Below are positions 25,836 to 34,406 of a stretch of DNA of 41,397 nt, one piece after another. Position numbers and translations under genes: made by a program. The stretch comes from an uncultured Pirellula sp. (GTDB lineage: Bacteria; Planctomycetota; Planctomycetia; Pirellulales; Pirellulaceae). Numbering within the stretch: the first letter of the stretch is position 1; each line of letters starts with the position of its first letter. Under the pieces are notes generated by a model. It was not told the DNA's origin and ran no database searches. It saw nothing but the letters and a program-made list of their open reading frames with translations. The DNA lies in the NCBI GenBank assembly GCA_903892355.1, contig CAITIE010000045.1:1-41397 (forward strand), written 5' to 3'.

Positions 25836-27401
25836 ATGCAGCCACTTCATCCAACCAATTCGATCGCAATCGCAGAGCATGCATCGATGCTTGGGCATAA
25901 ACGATGTCTGGCAGTGCTTGCAGTGTGCTCGATCGCGATGTTGTTGAATGCTCGCAATGCTCACGGTCAATTCGGAGCACCAGCGCCGGCACCGCCTCCT
26001 GTATCGGCAGCAACTCCCTACGGTTACGGAACAATTCCTTCCGCGGCAAACCCGCAACCCGGATACCCCGCGGTCAATCCCGCTCCCGCGGCCACCAACT
26101 TTGGACAACCGGTCGGCGCACCATCCACAACCGTCTATGGACCGGGCGTGCAACCGCCCGGCTACCCAGTTTCGCAACCGATGGCGGGGTATCCTCAAGG
26201 CCCGGCATATCCACCATTGGTTCCTGGCCCGATGAATCAACCCGCGCCACCTTTGAATCAGCCATGGACCATCGATCCCAATATTGGCTTCATGAGCCCC
26301 CCACCCTTTGGTTATAACCCCAGGATCCGCGATGTCCCCGTCAATGTTAATGTTGCCGAAGGCCAAACAGGTCGATTTTCCGTTGGCGGAGCGGTCAACA
26401 GCGATTTGGGTGTGACAGGGAATATCATTCTGGAAGAGCGTAATTTCGACATCTTCCGGCTCCCAGGTCGCCCGAGCGATATGTTCAATGGTGCCTTCCG
26501 CGGTGCCGGCCAGAACTTTCGTTTGGAATTGGTTCCCGGTAACCAAGTCCAACGTTACACCGTCAACTGGACCGAACCGAGCCTATTCGGTTACTCTCCA
26601 TTTAGCTTGTCGGTAGGTGGTTTTTACTTCACCCGTTTTTATAGTGACTGGTCGGAACAACGCTTGGGGGGACGCATGGCTTTGGGCTACGACATCACCC
26701 CCGACTTGTCCTTGTCCACGGAACTTCGAGGCGAGGATGTCAAGATCTTCAATCCTAGTACCACGGGGTCCGAAGAGCTCAATGCCGTTCTGGGTAGCAA
26801 TGACTTGTACACGAGTCGATTCCGACTGGCCCACAACACACGCGACAGCCCGTTCATTCCCACCGAAGGCCATCTGCTGGAGCTGATCTACGACCAAGTC
26901 TTCGGGGAATTCGATTTCCCGCGGGCGCAAATCAACTATAGCAAGTACTTCCTAGTACGCGAAAGAGCCGACGGCACCGGGCGTCACACTTTTACGACAG
27001 CGTTCCGAACAGGGTTTGCCGGTGACGACCAGCCGATCTTTGAAAACTTTTTTGCTGGGGGTTTTTCGACCTTTCGAGGCTTCCAATTTCGGGGGGCGAG
27101 CCCCGTACAAAATGACGTGCAGGTCGGTGGTACGTTCCAATTCCTCGGAACCTTCGAATACATGTTCCCGATCACTGCGGATGACATGCTTAGAATGGTT
27201 GCGTTCGTCGATTACGGTACTGTCGAACAAGACATCGAGATCAATTGGGATCAATTCCGCGTCGCGCCTGGTCTCGGTTTCCGCGTTGCTGTTCCAGCCC
27301 TCGGCCCGGCACCTCTCGCTTTCGACTTCGCCGTTCCAGTGGCTTACGCCGATACGGACACTCGACAGGTATTCTCATTCTCAGCAGGCTTGACGCGATA
27401 A
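25836..27401 (+). CDS. BamA/Omp85-type beta-barrel protein without POTRA domains
   Basis: This protein of up to 521 residues has an N-terminal signal peptide (HKRCLAVLAVCSIAMLLNARNAHGQ, starting at either ATG 25836 or 25887). A Pro/Gly/Ala/Gln-rich linker covers about residues 45-165 and an Omp85-type barrel about 170-521. The barrel has paired strands such as GAFRGAGQNFRLELVPG, VQRYTVNWTEPSLFGYSP and FSLSVGGFYFTRFY. GGFSTFRGFQFRG near residue 412 corresponds to the conserved VRGF-like lid motif of the family. It is the missing barrel of the preceding POTRA protein. Its stop overlaps the scpA start (TAATG at 27399-27403). The frame upstream is open to at least 25752 but does not encode POTRA-like text. 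Confidence 0.9.
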   Translation: MQPLHPTNSIAIAEHASMLGHKRCLAVLAVCSIAMLLNARNAHGQFGAPAPAPPPVSAATPYGYGTIPSAANPQPGYPAVNPAPAATNFGQPVGAPSTTVYGPGVQPPGYPVSQPMAGYPQGPAYPPLVPGPMNQPAPPLNQPWTIDPNIGFMSPPPFGYNPRIRDVPVNVNVAEGQTGRFSVGGAVNSDLGVTGNIILEERNFDIFRLPGRPSDMFNGAFRGAGQNFRLELVPGNQVQRYTVNWTEPSLFGYSPFSLSVGGFYFTRFYSDWSEQRLGGRMALGYDITPDLSLSTELRGEDVKIFNPSTTGSEELNAVLGSNDLYTSRFRLAHNTRDSPFIPTEGHLLELIYDQVFGEFDFPRAQINYSKYFLVRERADGTGRHTFTTAFRTGFAGDDQPIFENFFAGGFSTFRGFQFRGASPVQNDVQVGGTFQFLGTFEYMFPITADDMLRMVAFVDYGTVEQDIEINWDQFRVAPGLGFRVAVPALGPAPLAFDFAVPVAYADTDTRQVFSFSAGLTR

Positions 27402-28216
27402 TGATTGCCTTCGATGTGGATCTGCCAGGCTATCACGGCCCACTCGATCTACTCCTTTATCTGATCCGCCGCGAGGAATTGGAAATCGAAAGTATTTCCC
27501 TCGCTAAGGTCACCAAGCAGTACAGCCAATTCATCGAAGTCCTCAGCCAGCTCGATCTCGACAACATCAGTGAGTTCGTTGACATTATCAGCCAATTGAT
27601 CGAATGGAAGGCGGAACGGGTACTGCCCACGACTCCGGACGAATCAGACCCGCTTGGGCGAGAAGAAGACGCCCAGTCTCCGCACTTGATTGAGCGTTTG
27701 ATTCAATACAAGCGATTTCGAGACATCGCGAGCGTCCTCGACGAACAGAGCCGATTGTGGCAACTCCGGTATCCTCGCCAATCCGTCGAAATCCCGAAGC
27801 GCCGCGTCCCTGCAGACGAGCAGCCTATCGCGAAGATCGAGATCTGGGATTTGGTCAGTGCTTTTGGTCGAATTCTCAAAGCTCGGCAAACACCTCCCAC
27901 CCAAGAAATTCGTTACGACGACACCCCAATTCATGTTCACATGCAGCGCATCCATGCTCGCGTTCAGGAATGCGAGCGGGTAGAACTGCAGGATCTCTTC
28001 GTTCCAGGGATGCACAAAAGCGCTTTGGTGGCCATGTTCCTCGCAACGCTTGAGATGACTCGCTACCATGGCCTCATCGCTGTGCAATTCGATTGCGACG
28101 GTCCTCTCTGGCTCGAAAAAGGAGCCGGATTTCCAGCAGAGCTCGAAGTGCATAAAGTCGACTCGATGGATGCCAATGCCATCGCGAACTCCAACATGCC
28201 GGTACGACCTCGTTAG
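27401..28216 (+). CDS. scpA: Segregation and condensation protein A
   Basis: This 271-residue ScpA is the kleisin subunit that bridges the SMC heads in the bacterial condensin complex. The N-terminus is textbook: FDVDLPGYHGPLDLLLYLIRREELEIESISLAKVTKQY. The winged-helix C-terminal end includes DLFVPGMHKSALVAMFLATLEMTRYHGL. The ATG at 27401 shares its A with the stop of the barrel gene, so translation is coupled to outer-membrane assembly genes. scpB is not in the window. Open frame upstream of 27401 is only the barrel gene read in another frame. Confidence 0.95.
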   Translation: MIAFDVDLPGYHGPLDLLLYLIRREELEIESISLAKVTKQYSQFIEVLSQLDLDNISEFVDIISQLIEWKAERVLPTTPDESDPLGREEDAQSPHLIERLIQYKRFRDIASVLDEQSRLWQLRYPRQSVEIPKRRVPADEQPIAKIEIWDLVSAFGRILKARQTPPTQEIRYDDTPIHVHMQRIHARVQECERVELQDLFVPGMHKSALVAMFLATLEMTRYHGLIAVQFDCDGPLWLEKGAGFPAELEVHKVDSMDANAIANSNMPVRPR

Positions 28217-28467
28217 CCCCTTTTTGTTCCAGCATTGGGTTCGGGCAGGTTTCTCAAGTAATTCCCTTTCGGGGTGATTTTGGCCCGATCTACGTCTGAG
28301 AACTTCGTTTTTATCCCTACCCTCTCGAAAATGCCCTCCGGGTGTTGTCGAAATCCAGGATTTCGGTCAGCATGTTCGTTATAGCAACGCTGGTTCGGAT
28401 GCGACGAAACAAAGAAAACCATCTAGGTACCTACACTCTCCGCAGTTAGGCCAAGTAAACTTGCGAC

Positions 28468-31400
28468 ATGGCCCCGAACAACGATTCCGAACAGGTCAGC
28501 TCATTCATTGAATCCATCCTGGCCCTCACGCCTGATCCTGCACTAAGGCAGTTCTTGGATCGATTGCTGCGCTCGCAGCTTCAAACGCTTAACAATCCGA
28601 CGCGATGCCTGGATCGACTCCGGCGTTTTGTAGAGGCTTGCCGACTCCCGAGAAATCAACTCAATCAATGGGAACGAGAACCGGATCTTCTCGGTGCGCT
28701 CCTAAGACAACTGGATGTCGATAGTCCAATGGTTGAGTGGCTCATCGCAGACCCTGATGCCGTGGATTGGTTCCGTGTTGTCGAGACATCCAGCGAAGGA
28801 GAATCATTCCCTCGCAAACTTCTCTTGGCAGAGCTCAAATGCCTCGAGGACGATACTCAAATCATTTCTGCAATGCAGCGTTTTCGACGACGTGAACTGC
28901 TTCGCGCTATGTTCGCGATGACGCTCCAGGATCGCTCCGCCCAGTCGGTCGAAGAACAGTTGAGCAAAATCGTCGAGGATCTTGTCCGAGGTATCTTTGA
29001 AGTCGTCATTCGCGACATCTCGGCGGATACATCATTGTTGTCACCAATTCCAGTCGCGTTGGTCGCCACCGGACGCCTGGGAGGAGCGGAATGCGACTTC
29101 AACAGTCCCTGCGATCTCCTGTGCATCTACGAGGAGGAATCTACCTCCCTTCGCCACCGGGACCAGAAGCAATCCAAAGTGGATCTTTGGCAGCGCAAAC
29201 TCCAACGACTTGTCGGTTTCCTGAAGGCTCTTGAGCCGAGCACACCAAGTGCTGGCGGATTGAATATTCGCTTTCCATTGCAAGCTGACGCGGTTGCATC
29301 CCGTTCCGTGGATGATTCATCGCCTGCCATTTTTGAATGGCACCATTGGCTCGAAATAGCGGCTTCCATCGGCAGTGCGTTGCATCGCACTGAATTGCTA
29401 AAGGCGAGGCCTATCGCTGGCGATCTTCGCATGGCCCAACGATTTATCGACGAAGCCGCTAATTTCGTTTTTCCGAAGTACTTGAGTCGCTCCGAAATCG
29501 CTTCCCTAGCGGCATACCTTCGCAAAATTGAGCGGACTTCGAAATCCGAATTGATGACTGCAATTCCTGAATCCCTCTCGGCGAACGACTTGCATGGAAT
29601 GCTATCGGAAATCAACTCGTTGGTTCTGTTTCTCCAATTGATCCATGGATCAGAACTTGACGAAGTCCGCTCCCGATCGACCTTGGTGGCGATCGACGCG
29701 TTGCTGCGACATGGATGTTTGACGAGCCAAGAACACTCGCTGCTCGCATCGACCTACACCTTGGCGCAACGGTGCTGGCTCCAGTTCCAGATACGCACCT
29801 TCCCAGCACCACTTGCAACCGACACCCAAAACAATTCCCAACTCGCTCTTGAGAACTCGCTGTTGTCGCTGAGCGACTGCGATGGGAACGCGCGCGTGAA
29901 ATTGCTCGAGGCAATCCCCAGAATTCGGCAAATGGCGAACCATCTACGGGGCCAGGTCTTCTCGGCCGATGACCAGCTCACTGTCGATGAGTCGGATCTC
30001 ATTCTCGATCCGAATCCCGATCCGGAATGGGTCCGACGGGTTCTCGAGCGATTCCATTTTCACGATGTCGAACTCGCCCATCAGAATCTAAAGGCCCTCG
30101 CGGTAGAAGACGTGCGCGTTCTCTCTACGCAACGATGCCGATACTTTCTGGCTGTCATTGCACCCAAACTGCTAGAACGGGTTGGCCGCACGCCGTCCCC
30201 TGACCTGACGCTAAACAATTTAGTTTCAACATGCCGATCGATCGGTGCCAAAGGTGTACTCTGGGAACTGTTCAGCCTCCACGAACCCTCAATGGATCTC
30301 TATGTTCGTCTTTGCGGGGCCAGCCCCTATCTGGTGAGCATCCTCAACAGCCACCCGGGGATGATCGATGAACTTCTTGATTCTCTCATGCTTGGGAGGC
30401 TACCTACCCAGTCTCACTTGAGCCTGACGCTCGATGAACTTTGCCGCGGTGCGGAAGACATCGATGCCATCGTCCAATCCTTCAAAAACACGGTGCACCT
30501 CAGCATCGGAGTTCGCGATATCCTCGGCAAGGAAAACGTGTCCGAAACTCACCGAACGTTAGCCGATGTCGCCGATGTTTGCTTGCAACAAACTATTCAT
30601 CACCATTTCAACACCCTCGTGAAAAGGTATGGAATTCCGACGTTGGATTCGGGAGACCTTTGCCGATTCGGTGTGATCGCGATGGGTAAACTCGGAAGTC
30701 GCGAACCGAATTACCACAGCGATGTCACTGTGCTTTTTCTATTCGAAGGATCGGGATCCACGCGCCCCGTGGGCCCTGCACGCCATCACCAAGCGATCGG
30801 TAATGATTTCTTTTTCCATCAATTGGCCCAACGCGTTGCCCAAGGCGTCAATCGAGTTACGCGGCATGGTCGCCTTTACGAACTGCACCATTGGCAATTC
30901 CTCCGCGAAAGACAATCCAACCTCGCTTGGCCGGTCCTATCGTTCCTCGATCAGTTTCTCCACGGAAACGTAGCCGCAACGCAACGCATGTTACTCAGCA
31001 CCTCGCGCATCATCGCTGGTGACCCATCCTTTGAAGGAGGTATTCGCGATACGATCCATCAAGTTCTTCGCGAGATCCCTTGGACGCAATCCGACACCGA
31101 TGAGGCTCTAAGTGCTCGCAGTCTCTTGGAGCGAACCGCAAGGCCGGAAAATCTTAAACGAGGTGTTGGCGGCACCATGGATGTCGAGACATTAGCTCAA
31201 ATCCTTTCAATGCAGCAATCCAGCACCCATGCGGCGTTTCCTGTTCCAGGCACCATCGATTCTCTCGAATTGCTGCGCAAGGTTGGAGCAATCCCTCCCG
31301 AAGATGCACTGCAATTAAAGGATGCTTACAATTTCCTGAGAGGTGTCGAATCAGGCTTGCGGTTGATGAACTCAAAGGCCAGGCACGACCTTCCCAAGGA

Positions 31401-31590
31401 ACCGCTTGAACTGGCCCGCCTCGCATACGGTCTCCACATCCCAGATCCAACTCAATTGCAGGAAACCTGCGATCACTACCGTCGTACAGTCCGCGCGATT
31501 TTTGAGCGATTGCTCGGTAAGCCTTTTCCCCAGAACGACCTCTCCGCAACATCATCCTCCCCCCCTGCCACCGAAGAGCTTCATCGATGA
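28468..31590 (+). CDS. GlnE-like bifunctional adenylyltransferase homologue with altered active sites
   Basis: This 1040-residue protein matches the tandem nucleotidyltransferase plan of glutamine-synthetase adenylyltransferase GlnE. The N-terminal motif at residues 202-216 reads GRLGGAECDFNSPCD, and the C-terminal motif at 740-754 reads GKLGSREPNYHSDVT. In GlnE each half carries G-K/R-L-G...SDxD, with two metal-binding Asp residues. Here the first half has Pro214 where the first Asp should be, and the second half has Thr754 where the second Asp should be. Each active site therefore seems to have lost one Asp. It may be a weak enzyme, a regulator or a diverged paralogue. It overlaps the next gene by ATGA at 31587-31590. 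Family membership is likely; activity is doubtful. Confidence 0.85.
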   Translation: MAPNNDSEQVSSFIESILALTPDPALRQFLDRLLRSQLQTLNNPTRCLDRLRRFVEACRLPRNQLNQWEREPDLLGALLRQLDVDSPMVEWLIADPDAVDWFRVVETSSEGESFPRKLLLAELKCLEDDTQIISAMQRFRRRELLRAMFAMTLQDRSAQSVEEQLSKIVEDLVRGIFEVVIRDISADTSLLSPIPVALVATGRLGGAECDFNSPCDLLCIYEEESTSLRHRDQKQSKVDLWQRKLQRLVGFLKALEPSTPSAGGLNIRFPLQADAVASRSVDDSSPAIFEWHHWLEIAASIGSALHRTELLKARPIAGDLRMAQRFIDEAANFVFPKYLSRSEIASLAAYLRKIERTSKSELMTAIPESLSANDLHGMLSEINSLVLFLQLIHGSELDEVRSRSTLVAIDALLRHGCLTSQEHSLLASTYTLAQRCWLQFQIRTFPAPLATDTQNNSQLALENSLLSLSDCDGNARVKLLEAIPRIRQMANHLRGQVFSADDQLTVDESDLILDPNPDPEWVRRVLERFHFHDVELAHQNLKALAVEDVRVLSTQRCRYFLAVIAPKLLERVGRTPSPDLTLNNLVSTCRSIGAKGVLWELFSLHEPSMDLYVRLCGASPYLVSILNSHPGMIDELLDSLMLGRLPTQSHLSLTLDELCRGAEDIDAIVQSFKNTVHLSIGVRDILGKENVSETHRTLADVADVCLQQTIHHHFNTLVKRYGIPTLDSGDLCRFGVIAMGKLGSREPNYHSDVTVLFLFEGSGSTRPVGPARHHQAIGNDFFFHQLAQRVAQGVNRVTRHGRLYELHHWQFLRERQSNLAWPVLSFLDQFLHGNVAATQRMLLSTSRIIAGDPSFEGGIRDTIHQVLREIPWTQSDTDEALSARSLLERTARPENLKRGVGGTMDVETLAQILSMQQSSTHAAFPVPGTIDSLELLRKVGAIPPEDALQLKDAYNFLRGVESGLRLMNSKARHDLPKEPLELARLAYGLHIPDPTQLQETCDHYRRTVRAIFERLLGKPFPQNDLSATSSSPPATEELHR

Positions 31591-33083
31591 CCGAACAGGA
31601 ATTCCTACAGCATCATCAACTGATCCGAAACCCATTCGTCGATGAAGACGCACAAACCGATACGGTGTTCCGAGACTTCTGCATCTCAGGTACCTTTCAC
31701 CCGTCTTGGAGCAAAGTCGTCGGTGATGCAAAGCAACCTGCCACCGCGATCGTCTTCGGCGCTAAAGGCTCTGGGAAGACTGCAATGCGTCTGCAGCTAA
31801 TCAATCATATCGAGTCCCATAACCAGTCCCATCCGGACCAAAAAGCGTTTTTGATCTGCTACGACGACTTCAATGCGTACCTAGGCCCATTCGAGGAGCA
31901 TCTTCCTCGCCGCTCTCGTAATCATCCCGACCGGGTCCTCAACTCCCTCCGTCTATGGGACCACATGGACGCCATGCTCAGCGAAGGTGTCACGCAATTG
32001 CTCGACCAAATCCTGGCCGCTGACCTACCAACCAATAGCTTAACCAACGAATCCACAAATGCTCCGTTACCCATCGAGCGGCTCGATCGCGGCCAAAAAC
32101 GAGATCTCGCCTTGCTCGCTGCCATGTATGACCGCTCCAAATCTGGGAACCTGCAGGATCGTGTCCATTCGTTGCGCCGGAAACTTCGATTCTGGTCTTG
32201 GTCGACGTGGATCCCATCCATCACCGGTTGGTTGTTGTCCATTTTCGCAACTTGGGCGCTGATCAGTTTGGTCAGGAACGAAACCATCTCCTTAAAATCA
32301 GCGCTCATCGCAGCCCCCATCGCGGCTTTGGTAGCCTGGGGATGGTACGGCGCTCTCTGGTTTCGCCGCCATCGACTCGCTTCGCGAATTTGCAAAAACC
32401 TCCGCATTCTCAACCGGGATTCTGGCCAACTTCGACCATTATTGCTCGAGTTCACTTCCAAAGAAATCGATGAACAGCCCGCGCCTCAGTCGCAACGATC
32501 CGACGATCGTTATGCCCTCCTCGAAAAACTACAACTCATTTTAAGAACCCTCGGATATCCCGGATTGATTGTCATCATCGATCGCGTCGATGAACCCGAC
32601 TTGGTCAACGGTCAAGCCGAACGGATGAAGCAACTGGTCTGGCCACTGATGGACAACAAATTGCTCAAGCACGAGAGCTTTGGGATCAAGATGCTCCTAC
32701 CCAGCGATCTGCAGCCCTTTGCCGAACGCGAAACGCGAGAGTTTCATGAGCGGGCACGGCTCGACAAACAAAATGTAGTCGCCTCCTTTGACTGGACCGG
32801 TGAAGCTCTTTACGACCTGCTCGGGTCGCGCATGAAGGCGTGCGCCATGCCTGGAACATCTCCTTCACCACAAAAGTTCTTCAGCACCGAGATTTCGGAT
32901 TCCCGTTTTATCGCGGCCCTTCAATCGTTACGAACACCTCGGAATGTATTCCGATTCCTATACCAACTCATCGCGGAACACTGCAAACGGTTTCGATCGG
33001 AATCGCCGAGTTTTCACATTTCAAGCGAATTGTTTGAGTCGACATTGGCTCTCTATCAAGCGGAAGATCGTCGTAAAAACTAA
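31587..33083 (+). CDS. Membrane-anchored P-loop NTPase (KAP/STAND-like)
   Basis: This 498-residue protein has a Walker A motif G58-A-K-G-S-G-K-T65. Two hydrophobic helices lie in the middle (about residues 208-229 and 235-258). A Walker B-like segment LIVIIDRVDEPD is at about 328-339. A P-loop domain interrupted by a helical hairpin in the membrane recalls KAP-type NTPases. C-terminal text LRTPRNVFRFLYQLI looks like the arginine sensor region of such ATPases. Its start overlaps the stop of the GlnE-like gene, so the products probably act together. No known partner domain is visible and I cannot name its substrate. Confidence 0.8.
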   Translation: MTEQEFLQHHQLIRNPFVDEDAQTDTVFRDFCISGTFHPSWSKVVGDAKQPATAIVFGAKGSGKTAMRLQLINHIESHNQSHPDQKAFLICYDDFNAYLGPFEEHLPRRSRNHPDRVLNSLRLWDHMDAMLSEGVTQLLDQILAADLPTNSLTNESTNAPLPIERLDRGQKRDLALLAAMYDRSKSGNLQDRVHSLRRKLRFWSWSTWIPSITGWLLSIFATWALISLVRNETISLKSALIAAPIAALVAWGWYGALWFRRHRLASRICKNLRILNRDSGQLRPLLLEFTSKEIDEQPAPQSQRSDDRYALLEKLQLILRTLGYPGLIVIIDRVDEPDLVNGQAERMKQLVWPLMDNKLLKHESFGIKMLLPSDLQPFAERETREFHERARLDKQNVVASFDWTGEALYDLLGSRMKACAMPGTSPSPQKFFSTEISDSRFIAALQSLRTPRNVFRFLYQLIAEHCKRFRSESPSFHISSELFESTLALYQAEDRRKN

Positions 33084-33116
33084 TCGATAATCCCCGCTTG
33101 CACGGGCGACCCTGGC

Positions 33117-33854
33117 ATGCAGTTCAAGAACCTTAACACCGATAGAACCACAAGAGTTGAGTTCTGCTCCGATGTTTTTATCCAGACCATGGTCATTCTG
33201 TCCTTGGTCGCTTTCTCAGTCGAAACGCTCCCGGATCTCGATCCTGCGACGATCAACTTTCTGAGTTGGTTTGAACTCTTCTCAGTCATCGTCTTTTCAT
33301 GCGAGTACTTGATCCGACTCTATTTTGCCAAACCTAAAAGAGAATACGTCTTCAGTGTTTTTGGAATGATCGACTTGCTGGCGATCCTTCCCTTCTTTCT
33401 GGGCCTCGCGCTCGACCTTCGGTCCATTCGAATCGTTCGGGTTCTTCGGGTCTTTCGGATCCTAAAATTCGCTCGATATAGCCGCGCGATACGCAGATTC
33501 CACATCGCACTCGATATCGCACGCGAAGAACTCATCCTGTTCTTGTGTGTCACCTTGATCCTGATCTACCTGGCTGCGGTAGGGATCTACTACTGCGAAA
33601 ACGAAGCTCAACCAAAAGTATTTGGGTCCGTATTCCATTGCCTTTGGTGGGCAATCTCAACCCTCAGTACCGTGGGTTATGGCGACATCTACCCGATCAC
33701 CGTCGGTGGGAAAATTTTTACCTTTATCATCCTTTTGATCGGATTGGGCTTCATTTCCGTTCCCGCAGGCTTAGTCGCATCGGCGCTCGCGAAAGCCCGA
33801 CAGATCGAAGATGCCGAAAATGCGTCCGGGACCACTCCAAACAAGCATGAATGA
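33117..33854 (+). CDS. Voltage-gated-type potassium channel (6-TM)
   Basis: This 245-residue ion channel has six membrane helices. The S4 helix carries regularly spaced Arg residues (RSIRIVRVLRVFRILKFARYSR, about residues 102-123). The pore loop has the K+ selectivity filter TVGYGD at about 184-190, followed by the inner helix with GLGFISVPAGLVASAL. It should pass K+ across the cytoplasmic membrane in response to voltage. It follows the ATPase gene by 33 nt and may be part of its operon. No cytoplasmic RCK domain is attached. The ATG at 33117 has no obvious ribosome site. Confidence 0.95.
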   Translation: MQFKNLNTDRTTRVEFCSDVFIQTMVILSLVAFSVETLPDLDPATINFLSWFELFSVIVFSCEYLIRLYFAKPKREYVFSVFGMIDLLAILPFFLGLALDLRSIRIVRVLRVFRILKFARYSRAIRRFHIALDIAREELILFLCVTLILIYLAAVGIYYCENEAQPKVFGSVFHCLWWAISTLSTVGYGDIYPITVGGKIFTFIILLIGLGFISVPAGLVASALAKARQIEDAENASGTTPNKHE

Positions 33855-33880
33855 GCGATCGGTGTGGGTATGGCCCCCCC

Positions 33881-33896
33881 TTTTTTCGCGAAAAAA
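33881..33896. other. Perfect 16-bp palindrome TTTTTTCGCGAAAAAA
   Basis: The palindrome lies 27 bp after the channel gene, directly behind a run of seven C. Its A/T arms with a CGCG centre could form a hairpin with T-tracts on both strands, hence a possible bidirectional terminator. The rest of 33855-34079 contains no gene that I can see. Confidence 0.5.
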
Positions 33897-34079
33897 CGTA
33901 TCGGCTCGTTGGAAAGCAACGTTTTTACTGGCCTCCGACTACCCTTCTCAAGCCCTCCAACCCCTCTAAGGCTTGCCGAAGCCCCATTCGCGAATTACCC
34001 TTGATCGGGTTCGCGTGGATTCCAACCGCGGAATCTCCCTAGTTCTTCCATTCCAGTCCACCAGACGGTCCGTGACATC

Positions 34080-34280
34080 ATGTTTAACCTGCTGCCCTAC
34101 CTTTGGATGGCCTTCATGTTGGCAGTGATTCTCTTTCCAACCATCGTAGGACTGATGAATCGACCCAAACGACAACCCAAGGTGAAATCTGCTGACGGTG
34201 AGCTCGTCGAAGGGGCTATTGAGAACCCAGAACCCGTCCTCGATTTCGGAGATGAACTCGCAGGAATCGAAAACAAGTAG
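34080..34280 (+). CDS. Small single-pass membrane protein (66 aa)
   Basis: One hydrophobic helix (YLWMAFMLAVILFPTIVGLM) lies near the N-terminus. A short basic stretch (NRPKRQPKVK) and an acidic tail (ENPEPVLDFGDELAG) follow. The layout looks like a real small membrane protein with a cytoplasmic tail, and the strand and position fit the following permease gene 126 nt downstream. No ribosome site stands out before the ATG, and I do not know a family for it. Confidence 0.55.
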   Translation: MFNLLPYLWMAFMLAVILFPTIVGLMNRPKRQPKVKSADGELVEGAIENPEPVLDFGDELAGIENK

Positions 34281-34406
34281 CGAACCATCGGGTTTGGTTA
34301 CCAATGTTCAGGAGAAACCGCCAAGGAGCAAGGGTTGCATTTGCCTGCGGGGATGACGCATTCGCTGTGGTCTGATCAAGGAAGGTAATTTCAGGGAAGG
34401 TAATTG

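Noticed and set aside
25740-25900. Sequencing frameshift as the cause of the split BamA
   Set aside because: The gap in the barrel frame translates to text unlike POTRA or linker, and the second gene starts with a credible signal peptide. I therefore treat it as two genes, though reads should confirm it.
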